A stretch of 64,000 nucleotides of DNA, taken from Pseudomonas cichorii (lineage in GTDB: Bacteria; Pseudomonadota; Gammaproteobacteria; Pseudomonadales; Pseudomonadaceae). The stretch covers positions 4,082,001-4,146,000 of the forward strand of contig NZ_CP074349.1 of assembly GCF_018343775.1 (NCBI RefSeq), in the 5' to 3' direction. Position numbers and translations under genes: made by a program. The notes below the pieces were generated by a model. The model worked only from the letters and a program-made list of their open reading frames with translations. It made no database searches and had not been told where the DNA came from. Positions within the stretch are counted from its first letter, which is position 1. The number at the start of each line of letters is the position of its first letter. Of the stretch, positions 21,233 to 32,200 are shown in pieces.

Positions 21233-22087
21233 TCAGCCGCCAAGTTCGCTGAAGCCTGTAAGAAAGTGCGGCCCGATATAACGCTCCGGCAACGGAAACT
21301 CGTCCCGGTACTCCACTTGCACCAGATACAGCCCGTAAGGATGCGCCGTGACACCACCGGTGCGACGGACCCGGCTTTCGAGCACATCACGCGCCCACTC
21401 CACCGGCCGCTCCCCTGCACCGATGGTCATCAACACGCCCGCGATATTGCGCACCATATGGTGCAGGAAGGCATTGGCCCGCACATCGATGACGATCATC
21501 TTGCCATGCCGGGTGACGCGCAAATGATGCAACTGCTTGACCGGCGACTTGGCCTGGCATTGCCCGGCACGAAAGGCGCTGAAGTCATGGGTGCCGACCA
21601 GATACGCGGCAGCCTCGGCCATCCGCTCGACATCCAGCGGCCTGTGATTCCAGGTGATTTCCTGGCCAAGGTGCGCCGGGCGAATCTGATCGTTGTAGAT
21701 CACGTAACGATAGCGGCGGGCAATGGCCTTGAAGCGCGCATGGAAATGGGACGGCATGACCTTGGCCCAGGTGACGCTGATATCGTGGGGCAGATTGATA
21801 TTAGCCCCCATGACCCAGGCCTTCATGGTGCGCTCAGCCCTGGTATCGAAATGCACAACCTGACCGCAGGCATGCACACCGGCATCGGTACGCCCGGCGC
21901 ACATCAGTGAAACAGGTGAGGCTGCGACTTTGGACAAGGCATCCTCAAGGGTTTCCTGCACCGTCAGAACGCCAGACGCCTGACGCTGCCAGCCGCAATA
22001 GCGCGAGCCCTTGTATTCGACGCCCAGCGCGATTCGGGAAAAGCCCTCGGCAGCCATCTCGGCGGCCGGGTTATCTATGTTCGCCAA
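21233..22087 (-). CDS. truA: tRNA pseudouridine(38-40) synthase
   Basis: 284 residues if started at TTG 22087; ATG at 22057 gives 274 and neither has a strong ribosome-binding site. Converts U38-40 of the anticodon stem to pseudouridine. The catalytic Asp is in CAGRTDAGVHACGQV, VEYKGSRYCGWQRQ is the N-terminal motif, and SFHARFKAIARRYRYVI-type and FLHHMVRNIAGVL blocks are present (here HFHARFKAIARRYRYVI). It sits in the conserved fimV-truA-trpF order. Confidence 0.94.
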   Translation of the reverse strand: MANIDNPAAEMAAEGFSRIALGVEYKGSRYCGWQRQASGVLTVQETLEDALSKVAASPVSLMCAGRTDAGVHACGQVVHFDTRAERTMKAWVMGANINLPHDISVTWAKVMPSHFHARFKAIARRYRYVIYNDQIRPAHLGQEITWNHRPLDVERMAEAAAYLVGTHDFSAFRAGQCQAKSPVKQLHHLRVTRHGKMIVIDVRANAFLHHMVRNIAGVLMTIGAGERPVEWARDVLESRVRRTGGVTAHPYGLYLVQVEYRDEFPLPERYIGPHFLTGFSELGG

Positions 22088-22158
22088 GGTGCTACAGCCT
22101 GTGAGTCCGCGAAAAGGCGGCCATTATACGGGCGCCGAAAAAAGACGCCAGTAAAGCA

Positions 22159-22180
22159 AACGGCCGCAAAAGCGGCCGTT
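22159..22180 (-). terminator. hairpin between fimV and truA
   Basis: AACGGCCGC, four-base loop, GCGGCCGTT. On the minus strand TTTGCTTT follows. It lies 20 bases after the fimV stop and probably reduces read-through into truA. Confidence 0.6.
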
Positions 22181-22199
22181 GCTGTACTAGCAGGCTGAA

Positions 22200-25061
22200 T
22201 CAGGCCAGTCGCGACAACATCTCGCGTGCTTCACTCTTCTGACCGTCATCCCCTTCGCTGACCACTTCGTCGAGAATATCCCGAGCCCCGTCGGCATCAC
22301 CCATGTCGATATAGGCACGCGCCAGATCCAGCTTGGTCGCCGCCTCATCGGTACCCGACAGGAAGTCGAACTCAGGTTCGTCTTCCAGTGCCGCATCTTC
22401 AGCCGTGAAGCGAGGCTCATCGAGCGGTGGATGCTCCAGATTCTGGGAAAGACGATCCAGCTCGGCGTTGACGTCTTCGATCTCGGAAGCGAACGCCTGG
22501 GTCGCCTGATCGGTTTCAATCTCATCAGCCAGCGACAGATCGAAATCTTCAGGCAGCTCCAGATCTTCCTCGACTGAAGGTACGGGCTCACCCAGATCGA
22601 GAGGATCGTCACCCAGGCTCAACAACTGATCATCCTCGGCCTTGAGCGCTGGCTCTTCCGACGAAAGATCCAGATCGAAATCGGCCAGATCATCGACACC
22701 GGCCGCCGCCTGGGCATCTTTCTGCTGCTGCATGATCGACTCGAAGCTCAATTCTTCGTCGTCACTTGCAGCCGAAATACCCGGTTCGTCCAGCAACAGG
22801 TCGTCCAGATCGTTGATCGTGGAAACCTCGGCCACAGGCGTTTCGTCGAACTCGTCCAGGCTCAGATCGAAATCGTGATCGAACGGATTGTCTTCTTCGA
22901 CAACAGGTTCAGCCACCACAGGTGCAGGCTGCCCGGCAACAGGCTCGGGTTCCAGCTCAAGCTCAAGCTCTGGCTCTGGCTCGGGTTCAGGAGCAAGCAC
23001 AGGCGTTGGATCTTCGGGATCCTCGGCCAGAAGCTCTTCGACATACTTGGCATCCAGCTCCGCCGCCACGGCAGCCGCCGTGACCGCCGCCGCAGCGGCT
23101 GCAACGGCAACCTGCGGAGCAACGGCAGGCGCTGGCTCTGGTGCTGGAGCAGGCTGCGGCGCAGCAGGTGCCTGAACAGGTTCAGCAGCCACCGGTGCCG
23201 TTACAGGTTCCGGGGCCTTCTCGGTCGAGTATCGATCCTTTAGCTGCTCGACCTCAGCATTACGCTTTCCCGCAGCCACCAGCTTCCGTTCGTGGGCCGC
23301 ATAGGCCTTGTTGTTACCCTGCTCGGCGTAGATTTCCATCAGCTTGCGGCGAATGTCGTCACGCGAAGGATCTTCCTTGACGGACTCTTCGAGCAGCTCG
23401 ATCGCCTGATTCATGCGACCGTAAGCAATATGGATTTCGGCCTGAACCAGCGGATCGGCCGGACGCTCACGGGAGGCAGCAGCGGCGGCGGCCGGAGCTG
23501 CGCCCATCTTGACGTTAGGCGGCGGCACATCAAGCCCGTCGAAGCTGGCCTGAGGCACGTCCATGTCCATATCGGAAACGAAGTCGGACTCTTCTGCCAG
23601 GGCACGCGCCATGCGCTTGTGCTTTTCAGCCTCGGCCTTGGCATTGCGACGACGAGCCAGGAACAGCAGCAACAGCGCCAGGATCAGAAGAACCCCACCA
23701 CCGATCAGGCCCAGCATGACCGGATTGTTGAGGATGGCGTTGAGTGGATCTTCTTCCTGGGCTGCGACAGGTTCAACGGCCAGAGGCTGATCGGCAGCCG
23801 GTGTCGCCACCTGAGCAGCCAATGCATCCTCGGGAGCCACTTCGCCCGCAGGCTTGAGCGGCGCACCATTGGCGTCGACCAGTGCAGCCGGCACTGCCGG
23901 ATTGACGGGCGCGGCAGGCGCTGCTGCCCCGGCTTGCACCTTGGCCAGTTGATCGTTCTTGAGTTCGATGAGGCGTTGCAGTTTATCGAGCTGGCTTTGC
24001 AGATCGTTCATGCGGCTTTTCAGCTCGGCATTGTCACGACGCGAGGTATCAAGCGCTTCCTGGGCCACGGCCAGCTTGTTGCTCAGATCGGCATCACCTG
24101 ACGCACCTTTGGCAGCAGGTTTGCCACTGGCAGAAACCAGGCTGAGGTTGTCACGGGTTTCAACCTGCGACGGAGCCTCACCGGCTCGCGTACGCCGGGT
24201 AGCATCCACCTGACGGGTACCCGCTGGCAGACGACGCCCTTCGCGCCAGGCGCGATATTGCTGGGAAACTTCCGCCAGAGCCTGAGGCTGAGGCAGCGCG
24301 GTGGTTTGCTGAGGCGTCGGCAGACGCAACACCTGGCCCTTTTTCAGGCGGTTGATGTTGCCGCCGATGAACGCATCGGGGTTCAACGCCTGGATTGCCA
24401 GCATGGTCTGTTGAACCGTGCCCGCCGTACGAACCTTGGCGGCGATTTCCCACAAGGTATCGTTATTGGTGGTGACGTATTGCGCAGGCTTGTCCGCAGC
24501 AGGAGGCGGCAAGGCGGCCTCAGGCGTCTGGGCTGGAGCAGGCGGCGCAACAGGTGCAGGTGCGGCGGCTGGCGGCGCAACCGCTGGCAATTGCGCAGGC
24601 GCTGCTGCCGGGGCGGAAGGAACTGCGGCAGCGGCAGCCGCCGCGGCGGCCTCTGGCGAGAACTTCGGCGGATCCAGCAACAGGCTGTATTCACGCAGCA
24701 ACCGGCCATTAGGCCAGAGCACCTGAACCAGGAACTTCACATAGGGATCGCGCACCGGCTTGCTGGAAGTAATGCGCAACACGCTTTTACCACTGGCATT
24801 GATGACCGGGGTAAAAGTCAGGTCATTGAGAAATGCCTGTCGCGTGACACCCGCCTGAGCGAAATCTGCAGTAGTTGCCAGACTCGGGACAACTTGTGCA
24901 GCATCGAGGCCCTGCGCCTGAGTCAATTCAATCTCGGCTACCAGAGGCTGGTTCAGGGTCGACTTTACCGACAATTCCCCGAGCCCCAACGCCTGCGCCA
25001 TACCTGATGACAGCGCCGAAGCCGCAGCAATTGCTAATACCAGTTTACGAACCTGAACCAT
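22200..25061 (-). CDS. fimV: FimV-type polar pilus assembly/peptidoglycan-binding protein
   Basis: 953 residues from ATG 25061 (AAGGGA upstream). In Pseudomonas FimV is an inner-membrane hub needed for type IV pili and polar localisation. Signal peptide (VLAIAAASALSSGMAQA), N-terminal FimV domain (LGLGELSVKSTLNQPLVAEI), LysM (residues ~190-247), coiled coil (~325-375, SNKLAVAQEALDTSRRDNAE), one membrane helix (~444-468, VMLGLIGGGVLLILALLLLF), TPR-like segment (AEIHIAYGRMNQAIELLEES) and a long acidic cytoplasmic region. The conserved C-terminal TPR is KLDLARAYIDMGDADGARDI. The asd-like gene lies upstream, truA downstream. Confidence 0.94.
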   Translation of the reverse strand: MVQVRKLVLAIAAASALSSGMAQALGLGELSVKSTLNQPLVAEIELTQAQGLDAAQVVPSLATTADFAQAGVTRQAFLNDLTFTPVINASGKSVLRITSSKPVRDPYVKFLVQVLWPNGRLLREYSLLLDPPKFSPEAAAAAAAAAVPSAPAAAPAQLPAVAPPAAAPAPVAPPAPAQTPEAALPPPAADKPAQYVTTNNDTLWEIAAKVRTAGTVQQTMLAIQALNPDAFIGGNINRLKKGQVLRLPTPQQTTALPQPQALAEVSQQYRAWREGRRLPAGTRQVDATRRTRAGEAPSQVETRDNLSLVSASGKPAAKGASGDADLSNKLAVAQEALDTSRRDNAELKSRMNDLQSQLDKLQRLIELKNDQLAKVQAGAAAPAAPVNPAVPAALVDANGAPLKPAGEVAPEDALAAQVATPAADQPLAVEPVAAQEEDPLNAILNNPVMLGLIGGGVLLILALLLLFLARRRNAKAEAEKHKRMARALAEESDFVSDMDMDVPQASFDGLDVPPPNVKMGAAPAAAAAASRERPADPLVQAEIHIAYGRMNQAIELLEESVKEDPSRDDIRRKLMEIYAEQGNNKAYAAHERKLVAAGKRNAEVEQLKDRYSTEKAPEPVTAPVAAEPVQAPAAPQPAPAPEPAPAVAPQVAVAAAAAAVTAAAVAAELDAKYVEELLAEDPEDPTPVLAPEPEPEPELELELEPEPVAGQPAPVVAEPVVEEDNPFDHDFDLSLDEFDETPVAEVSTINDLDDLLLDEPGISAASDDEELSFESIMQQQKDAQAAAGVDDLADFDLDLSSEEPALKAEDDQLLSLGDDPLDLGEPVPSVEEDLELPEDFDLSLADEIETDQATQAFASEIEDVNAELDRLSQNLEHPPLDEPRFTAEDAALEDEPEFDFLSGTDEAATKLDLARAYIDMGDADGARDILDEVVSEGDDGQKSEAREMLSRLA

Positions 25062-25169
25062 AGCCCATCCCTTGTTTAAAGATCCCCCGGTATCCGGGGA
25101 GGTAGTCCTGCATTGGGTGTAAGGCATAGCGCCGCTAGAAATATTCTTCAAATTGTTGCCAAGTATCTT

Positions 25170-26180
25170 TTACACATAGCCTTTTATCAACAATTCGCCA
25201 ACCTGCACAGCATTCAAAGCGGCTCCTTTTCGAACATTATCGGAAGTAACCCACAAATTAAGTTGCTCTGGATCGTCTATTCCGCCACGGACACGGCCTA
25301 TATAAACAACGTCCTGGCCTACGGCATCCCCCACCGGCGTCGGGTAATCACCCGCGTCGACCAGTTCGATACCTGGCGCGCAATCGAGCAATTCATTGAC
25401 CGCCGCGATATCCACCGGGCCTGCGGCCTGCACCGAAACACTGAAGCTGTCACCAAAGAAAACCGGCACCTGGATGCAACTGGCAGACACCTTGAGTTCA
25501 GGCAGCGCCAGCAATTCGCGCACTTCCTCCACCAGCCGCCTCTCAAGCGAGACATGGCCCGACTCATCTGGCGCGCCGACTTGCGCCAACAGATTGAAAG
25601 CCATCTGCCGATCAAAGAAGCGTGTTTCCAGCGGGCGAACGTTCAGCAGCTCGGTGGTCTGGCGTGCCAGCTCGGCAACGCCTTCGCGCCCCAGCGTAGA
25701 AACAGCCAGACAGGCTGTGACGTTGATTCGCACGATATCCAGGACACTGCGCAAAGGCGCGAGTGCCAACGCCAGCGCCGTGGCCGACGCACTCGGGCTG
25801 CTCACCAGATGCGGTCCGGCATTCTCGACAAGCAGGTCACCATTGACCTCGGGAACCAGACGCGGCGCCTGACTGGCAGGCAGCGCACCGGAAAGATCCA
25901 CGACCGAACAACCGGCGGCAATGGCGCGGGAAGCGAAACTCAGGCTGACGGCTGGACCGGCGGCGAAAAATGCCAGGCGAACCTGGCTGAAATCGAACGC
26001 ATCGACTTCGCGCACACGAACGTTCTTGCCCCTGAACGGCACGGAATGGCCGGCAGATTCGATGCTGGCCAGCAGGTGCAGATTGCCGACCGGGAAATCG
26101 CGTTCTTCCAGAATCTGGACGATGGTTTCGCCGACAGTACCGGTGGCACCGATCACGGCGATATCAAAGGACTGACTCAT
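25170..26180 (-). CDS. aspartate-semialdehyde dehydrogenase-like protein lacking the catalytic Cys (Usg type)
   Basis: 336 residues. The fold of Asd is clear: IAVIGATGTVGETIVQILEE binds NADP, and FFAAGPAVSLSFASRAIAAG and VVDLSGALP follow. True Asd has its nucleophile in SPNCTT-like sequence; here the segment is SPSASATALALAL, with no Cys. The only other Cys candidates (ACLAV, SCIQV) are not at that position. It is therefore probably not an active dehydrogenase, as in the Usg-1 group. It lies just before fimV, as in other pseudomonads. The role is unknown. Confidence 0.88.
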   Translation of the reverse strand: MSQSFDIAVIGATGTVGETIVQILEERDFPVGNLHLLASIESAGHSVPFRGKNVRVREVDAFDFSQVRLAFFAAGPAVSLSFASRAIAAGCSVVDLSGALPASQAPRLVPEVNGDLLVENAGPHLVSSPSASATALALALAPLRSVLDIVRINVTACLAVSTLGREGVAELARQTTELLNVRPLETRFFDRQMAFNLLAQVGAPDESGHVSLERRLVEEVRELLALPELKVSASCIQVPVFFGDSFSVSVQAAGPVDIAAVNELLDCAPGIELVDAGDYPTPVGDAVGQDVVYIGRVRGGIDDPEQLNLWVTSDNVRKGAALNAVQVGELLIKGYV

Positions 26181-26263
26181 GCAAAAACCTCAGGCAAAAC
26201 AGGGAGCGGCACTTTAACTGTCGCGATGCCAGCAGGCAATCAAGCCTGCAGAGGCAAACAGTC

Positions 26264-26824
26264 TCAGGGTTCCAGGCCAATCGGGAAGAATGAGCCATGG
26301 CTCCATACACCCAGCCAGGTCTGGCCGTTCAACTGACGCGAAACCGCCAGCTCGACCAGCTCATAAAACACATTGCGATGAATCAGGGCTTCAAGATTGC
26401 TGCGCACATGAACGTACGGCGAAGGCTCCTGAGTGACAGGATCGATCAGGACGCGGATCGGATGCTCGGGCCCGGCCTCGACTTCATCCTCCACATGGGT
26501 GACAAAACGCAGGACCTGAGCCTCACCCTCGCCACTCACTTGCACAGCGATCGCTACGAAAGGAGCGTCATCGACCTTGATTCCCACCTTCTCCACAGGA
26601 GTGACGAGAAAATAGTCGTCGCCATCGCGACGCAGGATGGTGGAAAACAGGCGAACCATGGGTTTGCGGCCAATCGGCGTGCCCAGGTAGTACCAGGTGC
26701 CGTCCCGGGCGATACGCATGTCGATATCGCCACAGAAATCCGGATTCCACAAATGAACAGGCGGCAGCCCTTTGCTTGCAGGAATCTGCGAAAGCAGATC
26801 GGTGGCCTTGCCTGAATCACTCAT
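26264..26824 (-). CDS. DUF1285 family protein
   Basis: 186 residues, cytosolic, no signal. It matches DUF1285 through [58 protein letters not shown] and [20 protein letters not shown]. The fold of the family has two small beta domains; its function is not established. It begins 9 bases after the DUF4823 gene, forming a pair with it. Confidence 0.88.
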   Translation of the reverse strand: MSDSGKATDLLSQIPASKGLPPVHLWNPDFCGDIDMRIARDGTWYYLGTPIGRKPMVRLFSTILRRDGDDYFLVTPVEKVGIKVDDAPFVAIAVQVSGEGEAQVLRFVTHVEDEVEAGPEHPIRVLIDPVTQEPSPYVHVRSNLEALIHRNVFYELVELAVSRQLNGQTWLGVWSHGSFFPIGLEP

Positions 26825-26833
26825 GTCCTGCCC

Positions 26834-27436
26834 CTAGTTTTCCACACCCAACAGTTTACGAGCGTAGTCCCGAAGGGGCGGACCAAGCAAATCCTGAGGC
26901 CGGGTATCGTAAAGTGTCAGCAATCCGCCACGGCTGCGAATACGAGCGCTGTCGATGAGATAGCGGGTGCTGGTTTCGATGAGCATCAATTGAATGACGC
27001 CGCTATCTATGCCCAGGCGATCCAGCGCTTCCTGATCGGACCATTCATCGGTGGTGCCGATACGGTCATCGGCCTTGGCAAAGCGCGTGTAGAGCAAGTA
27101 ATGCGCGCCGGCGCTACGGGCTTCGATCATGGCGTCGTCCAGGCCTACTGGCGCAGCAGCACGGCGGACCATGGGGAAGTATTCGACAAACCCCTTGAAC
27201 GCCTCTTCGGCGACCACATTGGGACGCGGATAAGCACGGCCTGGCGGCACGAATGGGCCCTGGGCGATATAGATGAAGGAGTCCGGCTGAACGCGCCAGT
27301 TGCCCAGGCGACGGGTTTCGCTGTGATCGAGCAGGCCCGCATCACTGAATTGCTCACGAACTCCCTCCCCCATATCACTGACTTTCATGCAACCACTCAA
27401 CGCCAACAGCGTCAGCAATAAGACCAGGCTACGCAT
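26834..27436 (-). CDS. DUF4823 family lipoprotein
   Basis: 200 residues from ATG 27436, with GGAGG 5 bases before it (ATG 27439 is too close to that site). The signal peptide ends in a lipobox (LLALSGC), so the product should be a lipoprotein. The rest (RRLGNWRVQPDSFIYIAQGP; EARSAGAHYLLYTRFAKADD; LMLIETSTRYLIDSARIRSR) matches DUF4823. The function is not known. The frame is open upstream to 27502 but without a good start. Confidence 0.85.
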   Translation of the reverse strand: MRSLVLLLTLLALSGCMKVSDMGEGVREQFSDAGLLDHSETRRLGNWRVQPDSFIYIAQGPFVPPGRAYPRPNVVAEEAFKGFVEYFPMVRRAAAPVGLDDAMIEARSAGAHYLLYTRFAKADDRIGTTDEWSDQEALDRLGIDSGVIQLMLIETSTRYLIDSARIRSRGGLLTLYDTRPQDLLGPPLRDYARKLLGVEN

Positions 27437-27526
27437 CATATCCTCCCAGATGCCGGTGACGGAAAACCGGCGAATGGTCGTCGGATGCAGCTTCCGCGCC
27501 AAACAAGCCCCTACAGGGTCAATGCG

Positions 27527-27602
27527 GGAGCCAATTCATTCGCAAGAGGCCGGCATATCCCACAGTCCGGGAGACGTCTTCGCGAATGAATTCGCTCCTA
27601 CG
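27527..27602. repeat. REP-type inverted repeat, GGAGCGAATT family
   Basis: Left arm GGGAGCCAATTCATTCGC (27527 on) and right arm GCGAATGAATTCGCTCCTAC (ending about 27602), separated by about 35 bases. It is the same family as 8003-8052 and 59274-59321, and it overlaps the stop region of the TetR gene. Confidence 0.7.
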
Positions 27603-28251
27603 AGCCCGGTTTTACATCCGGCAAGGGATCGCTGTCGCGCTTGCGCTTGTTGCCCATGCGCACGCCGATATCCATCAGGAAGTGGAAAAAACCTTCCTGA
27701 TCTTCCAGCACGTTGCTCCAGAAAGGCGAGTGATACAGCGCAACTGCGCCATGTACCAACGCCCAGGCCGCGCAATAGTGATAATAGGGAGGCACGTCTT
27801 CCAGCTTGCCTTCGGTGATCCGCCCCTTGATCAGCAGGGTCAGGTGCTCGAAGTTGGAAGCCCGGATCTTGTGCAGTTCTTCGACCAGCTCGGGAACCTG
27901 ATTGCCCTTGACGACTTTCTCTTCCAGGCGATCAAAGAGTCGATAGCGCTGAGGATCGCGCATACGGAATTCAAAGTAGGCACGCGACAGCGCCTCCTTG
28001 TCCTTGTCGACATCGGCCGAGTGCAGCAACTCGTTCAGGTCGCGCTCGTAGTCGAGCATCAGGCGCAGGTAGATCTCGGCCTTGGACTTGAAGTGCTTGT
28101 AGATCGTGCCTTTGCCTATGCCCACGGCATCCGCGATCATCTCGACGGTGACACTGTCTTCACCCTGTTCGAGGAACAGCTTTAGCGCGGTGTCGAGAAT
28201 TTCCTGCTCACGGCGGCGAAATTCACGGATCTTACGAGGTTCTTTCTGCAT
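27598..28251 (-). CDS. TetR/AcrR-family transcriptional regulator
   Basis: 217 residues from ATG 28251, chosen because the family begins MQKEPRKIREFRRREQEILD; TTG 28272 is less likely. The N-terminal TetR helix-turn-helix is EILDTALKLFLEQGEDSVTV followed by IADAVGIGKGTIYKHFKSK. The ligand domain (residues ~70-200) is helical, with no recognised ligand. Its last 5 bases touch the REP element. The target is unknown; the DUF4823/DUF1285 genes are the nearest downstream on the same strand. Confidence 0.92.
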   Translation of the reverse strand: MQKEPRKIREFRRREQEILDTALKLFLEQGEDSVTVEMIADAVGIGKGTIYKHFKSKAEIYLRLMLDYERDLNELLHSADVDKDKEALSRAYFEFRMRDPQRYRLFDRLEEKVVKGNQVPELVEELHKIRASNFEHLTLLIKGRITEGKLEDVPPYYHYCAAWALVHGAVALYHSPFWSNVLEDQEGFFHFLMDIGVRMGNKRKRDSDPLPDVKPGS

Positions 28252-28372
28252 AAGGAGATCTGTAGGGATCAAAATCGAAGCCGCGTATTATGCCCAAATG
28301 GCGCCAGATTGCACGGATCATCCGACCATCTCAACGCATATGGAGCAATTCATACCGAAATGGCCGTTCTGG

Positions 28373-29017
28373 TTACGCAAGCGCAGGCTGCCCCACGAAC
28401 TCCATGTAGCCGGTAATCACGACATACAGGGTGAAATAGGCAAAGATCAACGCCGAGGCGATATAGGACCACTTCAGCATCTTCTCGCCCATGATCCGTC
28501 CGCCCTGATGGGCCAGCGCACACAGGGTAATCGACCAGACCACACCTGCCGCGAGAAACCCCGCCAGGAAGGAGGAGGCGCTCGACATGTCCGAGCCCTG
28601 CCGGGCAATCAACGCCCCGCCAACCGCCGCGAACCACAGGATAGCGCTGGGCGATGACATGGCCAGGAAGATACCGCGAAAGAACAGCGAGGGCGCCGTC
28701 CTGCCCCATTGCCCGCCCTGGCTTTCGATACCGGCACTGACGCCCACTGCACTTCTCATCATCTTGAAGCACAGGTAAGCCAGAACCGCCGAACCTCCCA
28801 GCCAGAGCACATAGCGCACCATTTCATATTGCAGAAGGACGGCCATGCCCAGCATTGCCAGGACCGCGTACACCAGATCGCCGATGCAAGTCCCCAGGCC
28901 GAGCCACAAGCCCCGGGAAAAACCCTGCTGCATGGCAAGCGTGATCATCGCGATATTGGCCAGTCCGATATCAAGGCACAGCGAAAGACTCAGCAGGAAA
29001 CCGTTGGAAAATTCCAT
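28373..29017 (-). CDS. LysE-family amino-acid exporter
   Basis: 214 residues, six predicted membrane helices. The family start GFLLSLSLCLDIGLANIAMI and GFSRGLWLGLGTCIGDLVYA are clear, and LGGSAVLAYLCFKMMRSA and SPSAILWFAAVGGAL follow. LysE/RhtB proteins export amino acids such as lysine, arginine or homoserine; the substrate here is not readable. It stands alone between the TetR gene and the small-RNA region. Confidence 0.9.
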   Translation of the reverse strand: MEFSNGFLLSLSLCLDIGLANIAMITLAMQQGFSRGLWLGLGTCIGDLVYAVLAMLGMAVLLQYEMVRYVLWLGGSAVLAYLCFKMMRSAVGVSAGIESQGGQWGRTAPSLFFRGIFLAMSSPSAILWFAAVGGALIARQGSDMSSASSFLAGFLAAGVVWSITLCALAHQGGRIMGEKMLKWSYIASALIFAYFTLYVVITGYMEFVGQPALA

Positions 29018-29236
29018 TTAAACCCTCGAAAACCCAACCGCTCTTGCCGTGCAATACAGGCAATCAGGACAGGAAAAGATCAATTTCATTCAAATCAGGG
29101 ACTTTCAGCGAAGAGATAAAATCTCCCTGAACAGCGCCGCTCATTGAGCAATCAATAACCGGTTTAGTATTCCAAAACTGTTTAAAAAACGAACAACCTG
29201 TACTGGACGCGCAACCATCCTGATCGATACTTAAAG

Positions 29237-29358
29237 CGCTGGCATGTCATACATCCCCCAAGTGACCTGCCGGTAGAGGCGCCAAAGGACCGTGTGCCTT
29301 TGTTTTACTCCTAATGGTCTTAACCCGGCTTCACCCCCCAGAATCCGGGTTTTTTTTG
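29237..29358 (+). ncRNA. rgsA: candidate RgsA (P16) small RNA
   Basis: A roughly 120-base + strand transcript predicted between the LysE gene and tatD, where Pseudomonas carries RgsA as I recall. There is no ORF. A possible RpoS-like -10 (CGATACTTAA, 29225-29234) would start it near 29237, and it ends in a strong terminator (AACCCGG/CCGGGTT then T8, 29322-29358) that no + strand gene would otherwise need. RgsA is a GacA/RpoS-dependent Hfq-binding RNA. I cannot see a clear GacA box upstream. The identification rests on position and boundaries. Confidence 0.6.
29322..29358 (+). terminator. terminator of the candidate small RNA
   Basis: AACCCGG (29322-29328), 17-base loop region, CCGGGTT (29346-29352) running into T8. 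It is directional: the opposite strand lacks a T run. Confidence 0.85.
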
Positions 29359-29377
29359 CCTGCGATTCAAGGGTGTG

Positions 29378-30166
29378 TCACGGCTTCGATACGTGGGCCA
29401 TAGGAAACAGCCGGGCAAAGTTTTCTGTGGTCTGCTCGGCAAAACGCTCATAAGGCTCGCCGCGCAACATCGCCAGGAACTCGGCCACTTCACGCACGTA
29501 TTGCGGCAGGTTTGGCTTGCCGCGATAAGGAATCGGCGCCAGATAAGGGGAATCGGTCTCGACCAGCAAGCGATCGGCAGGTACCTGACGCGCCACATCA
29601 CGCAGCGCATCGGTATTGCGGAAGGTCACGATGCCCGACAGGGAGATATAGAAACCCAGGTCCAGCGCTGCCTTTGCCATTTCCCAGTCTTCGGTGAAGC
29701 AATGCAGCACACCTGCCTGCGGCAGTGCAGCTTCACGCAACAGATTCAGGGTATCGGCACGCGCCCCGCGCGTATGCACGATGACTGGCTTGCCGGTGAC
29801 GCTGGCCGCCTGCAGGTGCAGACGAAAGGATGCCTGCTGAAGCTCGGCAGCCTCGGGCTCATAGTGATAATCCAGGCCGGTTTCACCGATGGCCACTACC
29901 CGTGGGTGATTCAGCTCGGACAGCAGCCAGTCCAGAGCAGGCGCTTCGCCGGGCTTGAGATCCAGCGGGTGAATACCCACCGAGCAGTCCACGTCGTCAT
30001 AACGCTCGGCCAGGGCTTTTACAGCGCCGGCATTATCGGCGCTGACGCCGATACACAGAAAATGCCCGACACCTCTGCCACGCGCCGCTTCAAGGGCAGC
30101 GTCCAGAGAGCCATCGTGCTGGGTGAGGTCAAGGCGGTCGAGGTGGCAATGCGAATCTACAAGCAT
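29378..30166 (-). CDS. tatD: TatD-family metal-dependent hydrolase (DNase)
   Basis: 262 residues from ATG 30166 (family start MLVDSHCHLD). TatD/YcfH TIM-barrel hydrolase using divalent metals: DSHCHLD, VGIHPL, AIGETGLDYHYE, VIVHTRGA, HCFTEDW and ETDSPYLAPIPYRGKPN give the metal-binding His, Glu and Asp residues. It ends the long fab-pab-tmk-holB-pilZ operon, 13 bases after pilZ, which suggests co-transcription; it converges on the candidate small RNA. Confidence 0.94.
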   Translation of the reverse strand: MLVDSHCHLDRLDLTQHDGSLDAALEAARGRGVGHFLCIGVSADNAGAVKALAERYDDVDCSVGIHPLDLKPGEAPALDWLLSELNHPRVVAIGETGLDYHYEPEAAELQQASFRLHLQAASVTGKPVIVHTRGARADTLNLLREAALPQAGVLHCFTEDWEMAKAALDLGFYISLSGIVTFRNTDALRDVARQVPADRLLVETDSPYLAPIPYRGKPNLPQYVREVAEFLAMLRGEPYERFAEQTTENFARLFPMAHVSKP

Positions 30167-30179
30167 GGGTAAAAGGCAA

Positions 30180-30536
30180 CTACATCGTATGAGTGGGACG
30201 GTCGGACTTAAGGGCTCCAACCAGATAGGTTTCGATCAGGTTACGAGCGGTATTGTCACCGTCGTTGAATTGCACGCCGACACCGGCGGCCCGGTTGCCT
30301 TGTGCGCCCTTGGGAGTGATCCAGGTCACCCTGCCGGTCACCGGAACTTTCTCCGGTTCATCCATCAGATTGAGCAGCATGAACACTTCATCACCCAGCT
30401 TGTAGCTTTTGCTGGTAGGAATGAACAGGCCGCCATTCTTGATAAAAGGCATGTAAGCCGCATACAGCACGGATTTGTCCTTGATGGTCAGGGACAGAAT
30501 GCCGTTCCGCGGACCTGTACTAGGTGGCAAGCTCAT
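30180..30536 (-). CDS. pilZ: type IV pilus assembly protein PilZ
   Basis: 118 residues, the founding PilZ type: a PilZ beta-barrel without the RxxxR and DxSxxG cyclic-di-GMP residues. Segments: GILSLTIKDKSVLYAAYMPF, KNGGLFIPTSKSYKLGDEVF, VTGRVTWITPKGAQGNRAAG and VGVQFND. In Pseudomonas it works with FimX/PilB in pilus extension. It lies between holB and tatD, the normal Pseudomonas position. Confidence 0.95.
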   Translation of the reverse strand: MSLPPSTGPRNGILSLTIKDKSVLYAAYMPFIKNGGLFIPTSKSYKLGDEVFMLLNLMDEPEKVPVTGRVTWITPKGAQGNRAAGVGVQFNDGDNTARNLIETYLVGALKSDRPTHTM

Positions 30537-30569
30537 TGCTACTCCTCATAGGTTCCCAAGTCTGCGAGT

Positions 30570-32190
<1,621 letters not shown>

Positions 32191-32200
32191 TTAGTTGTTT

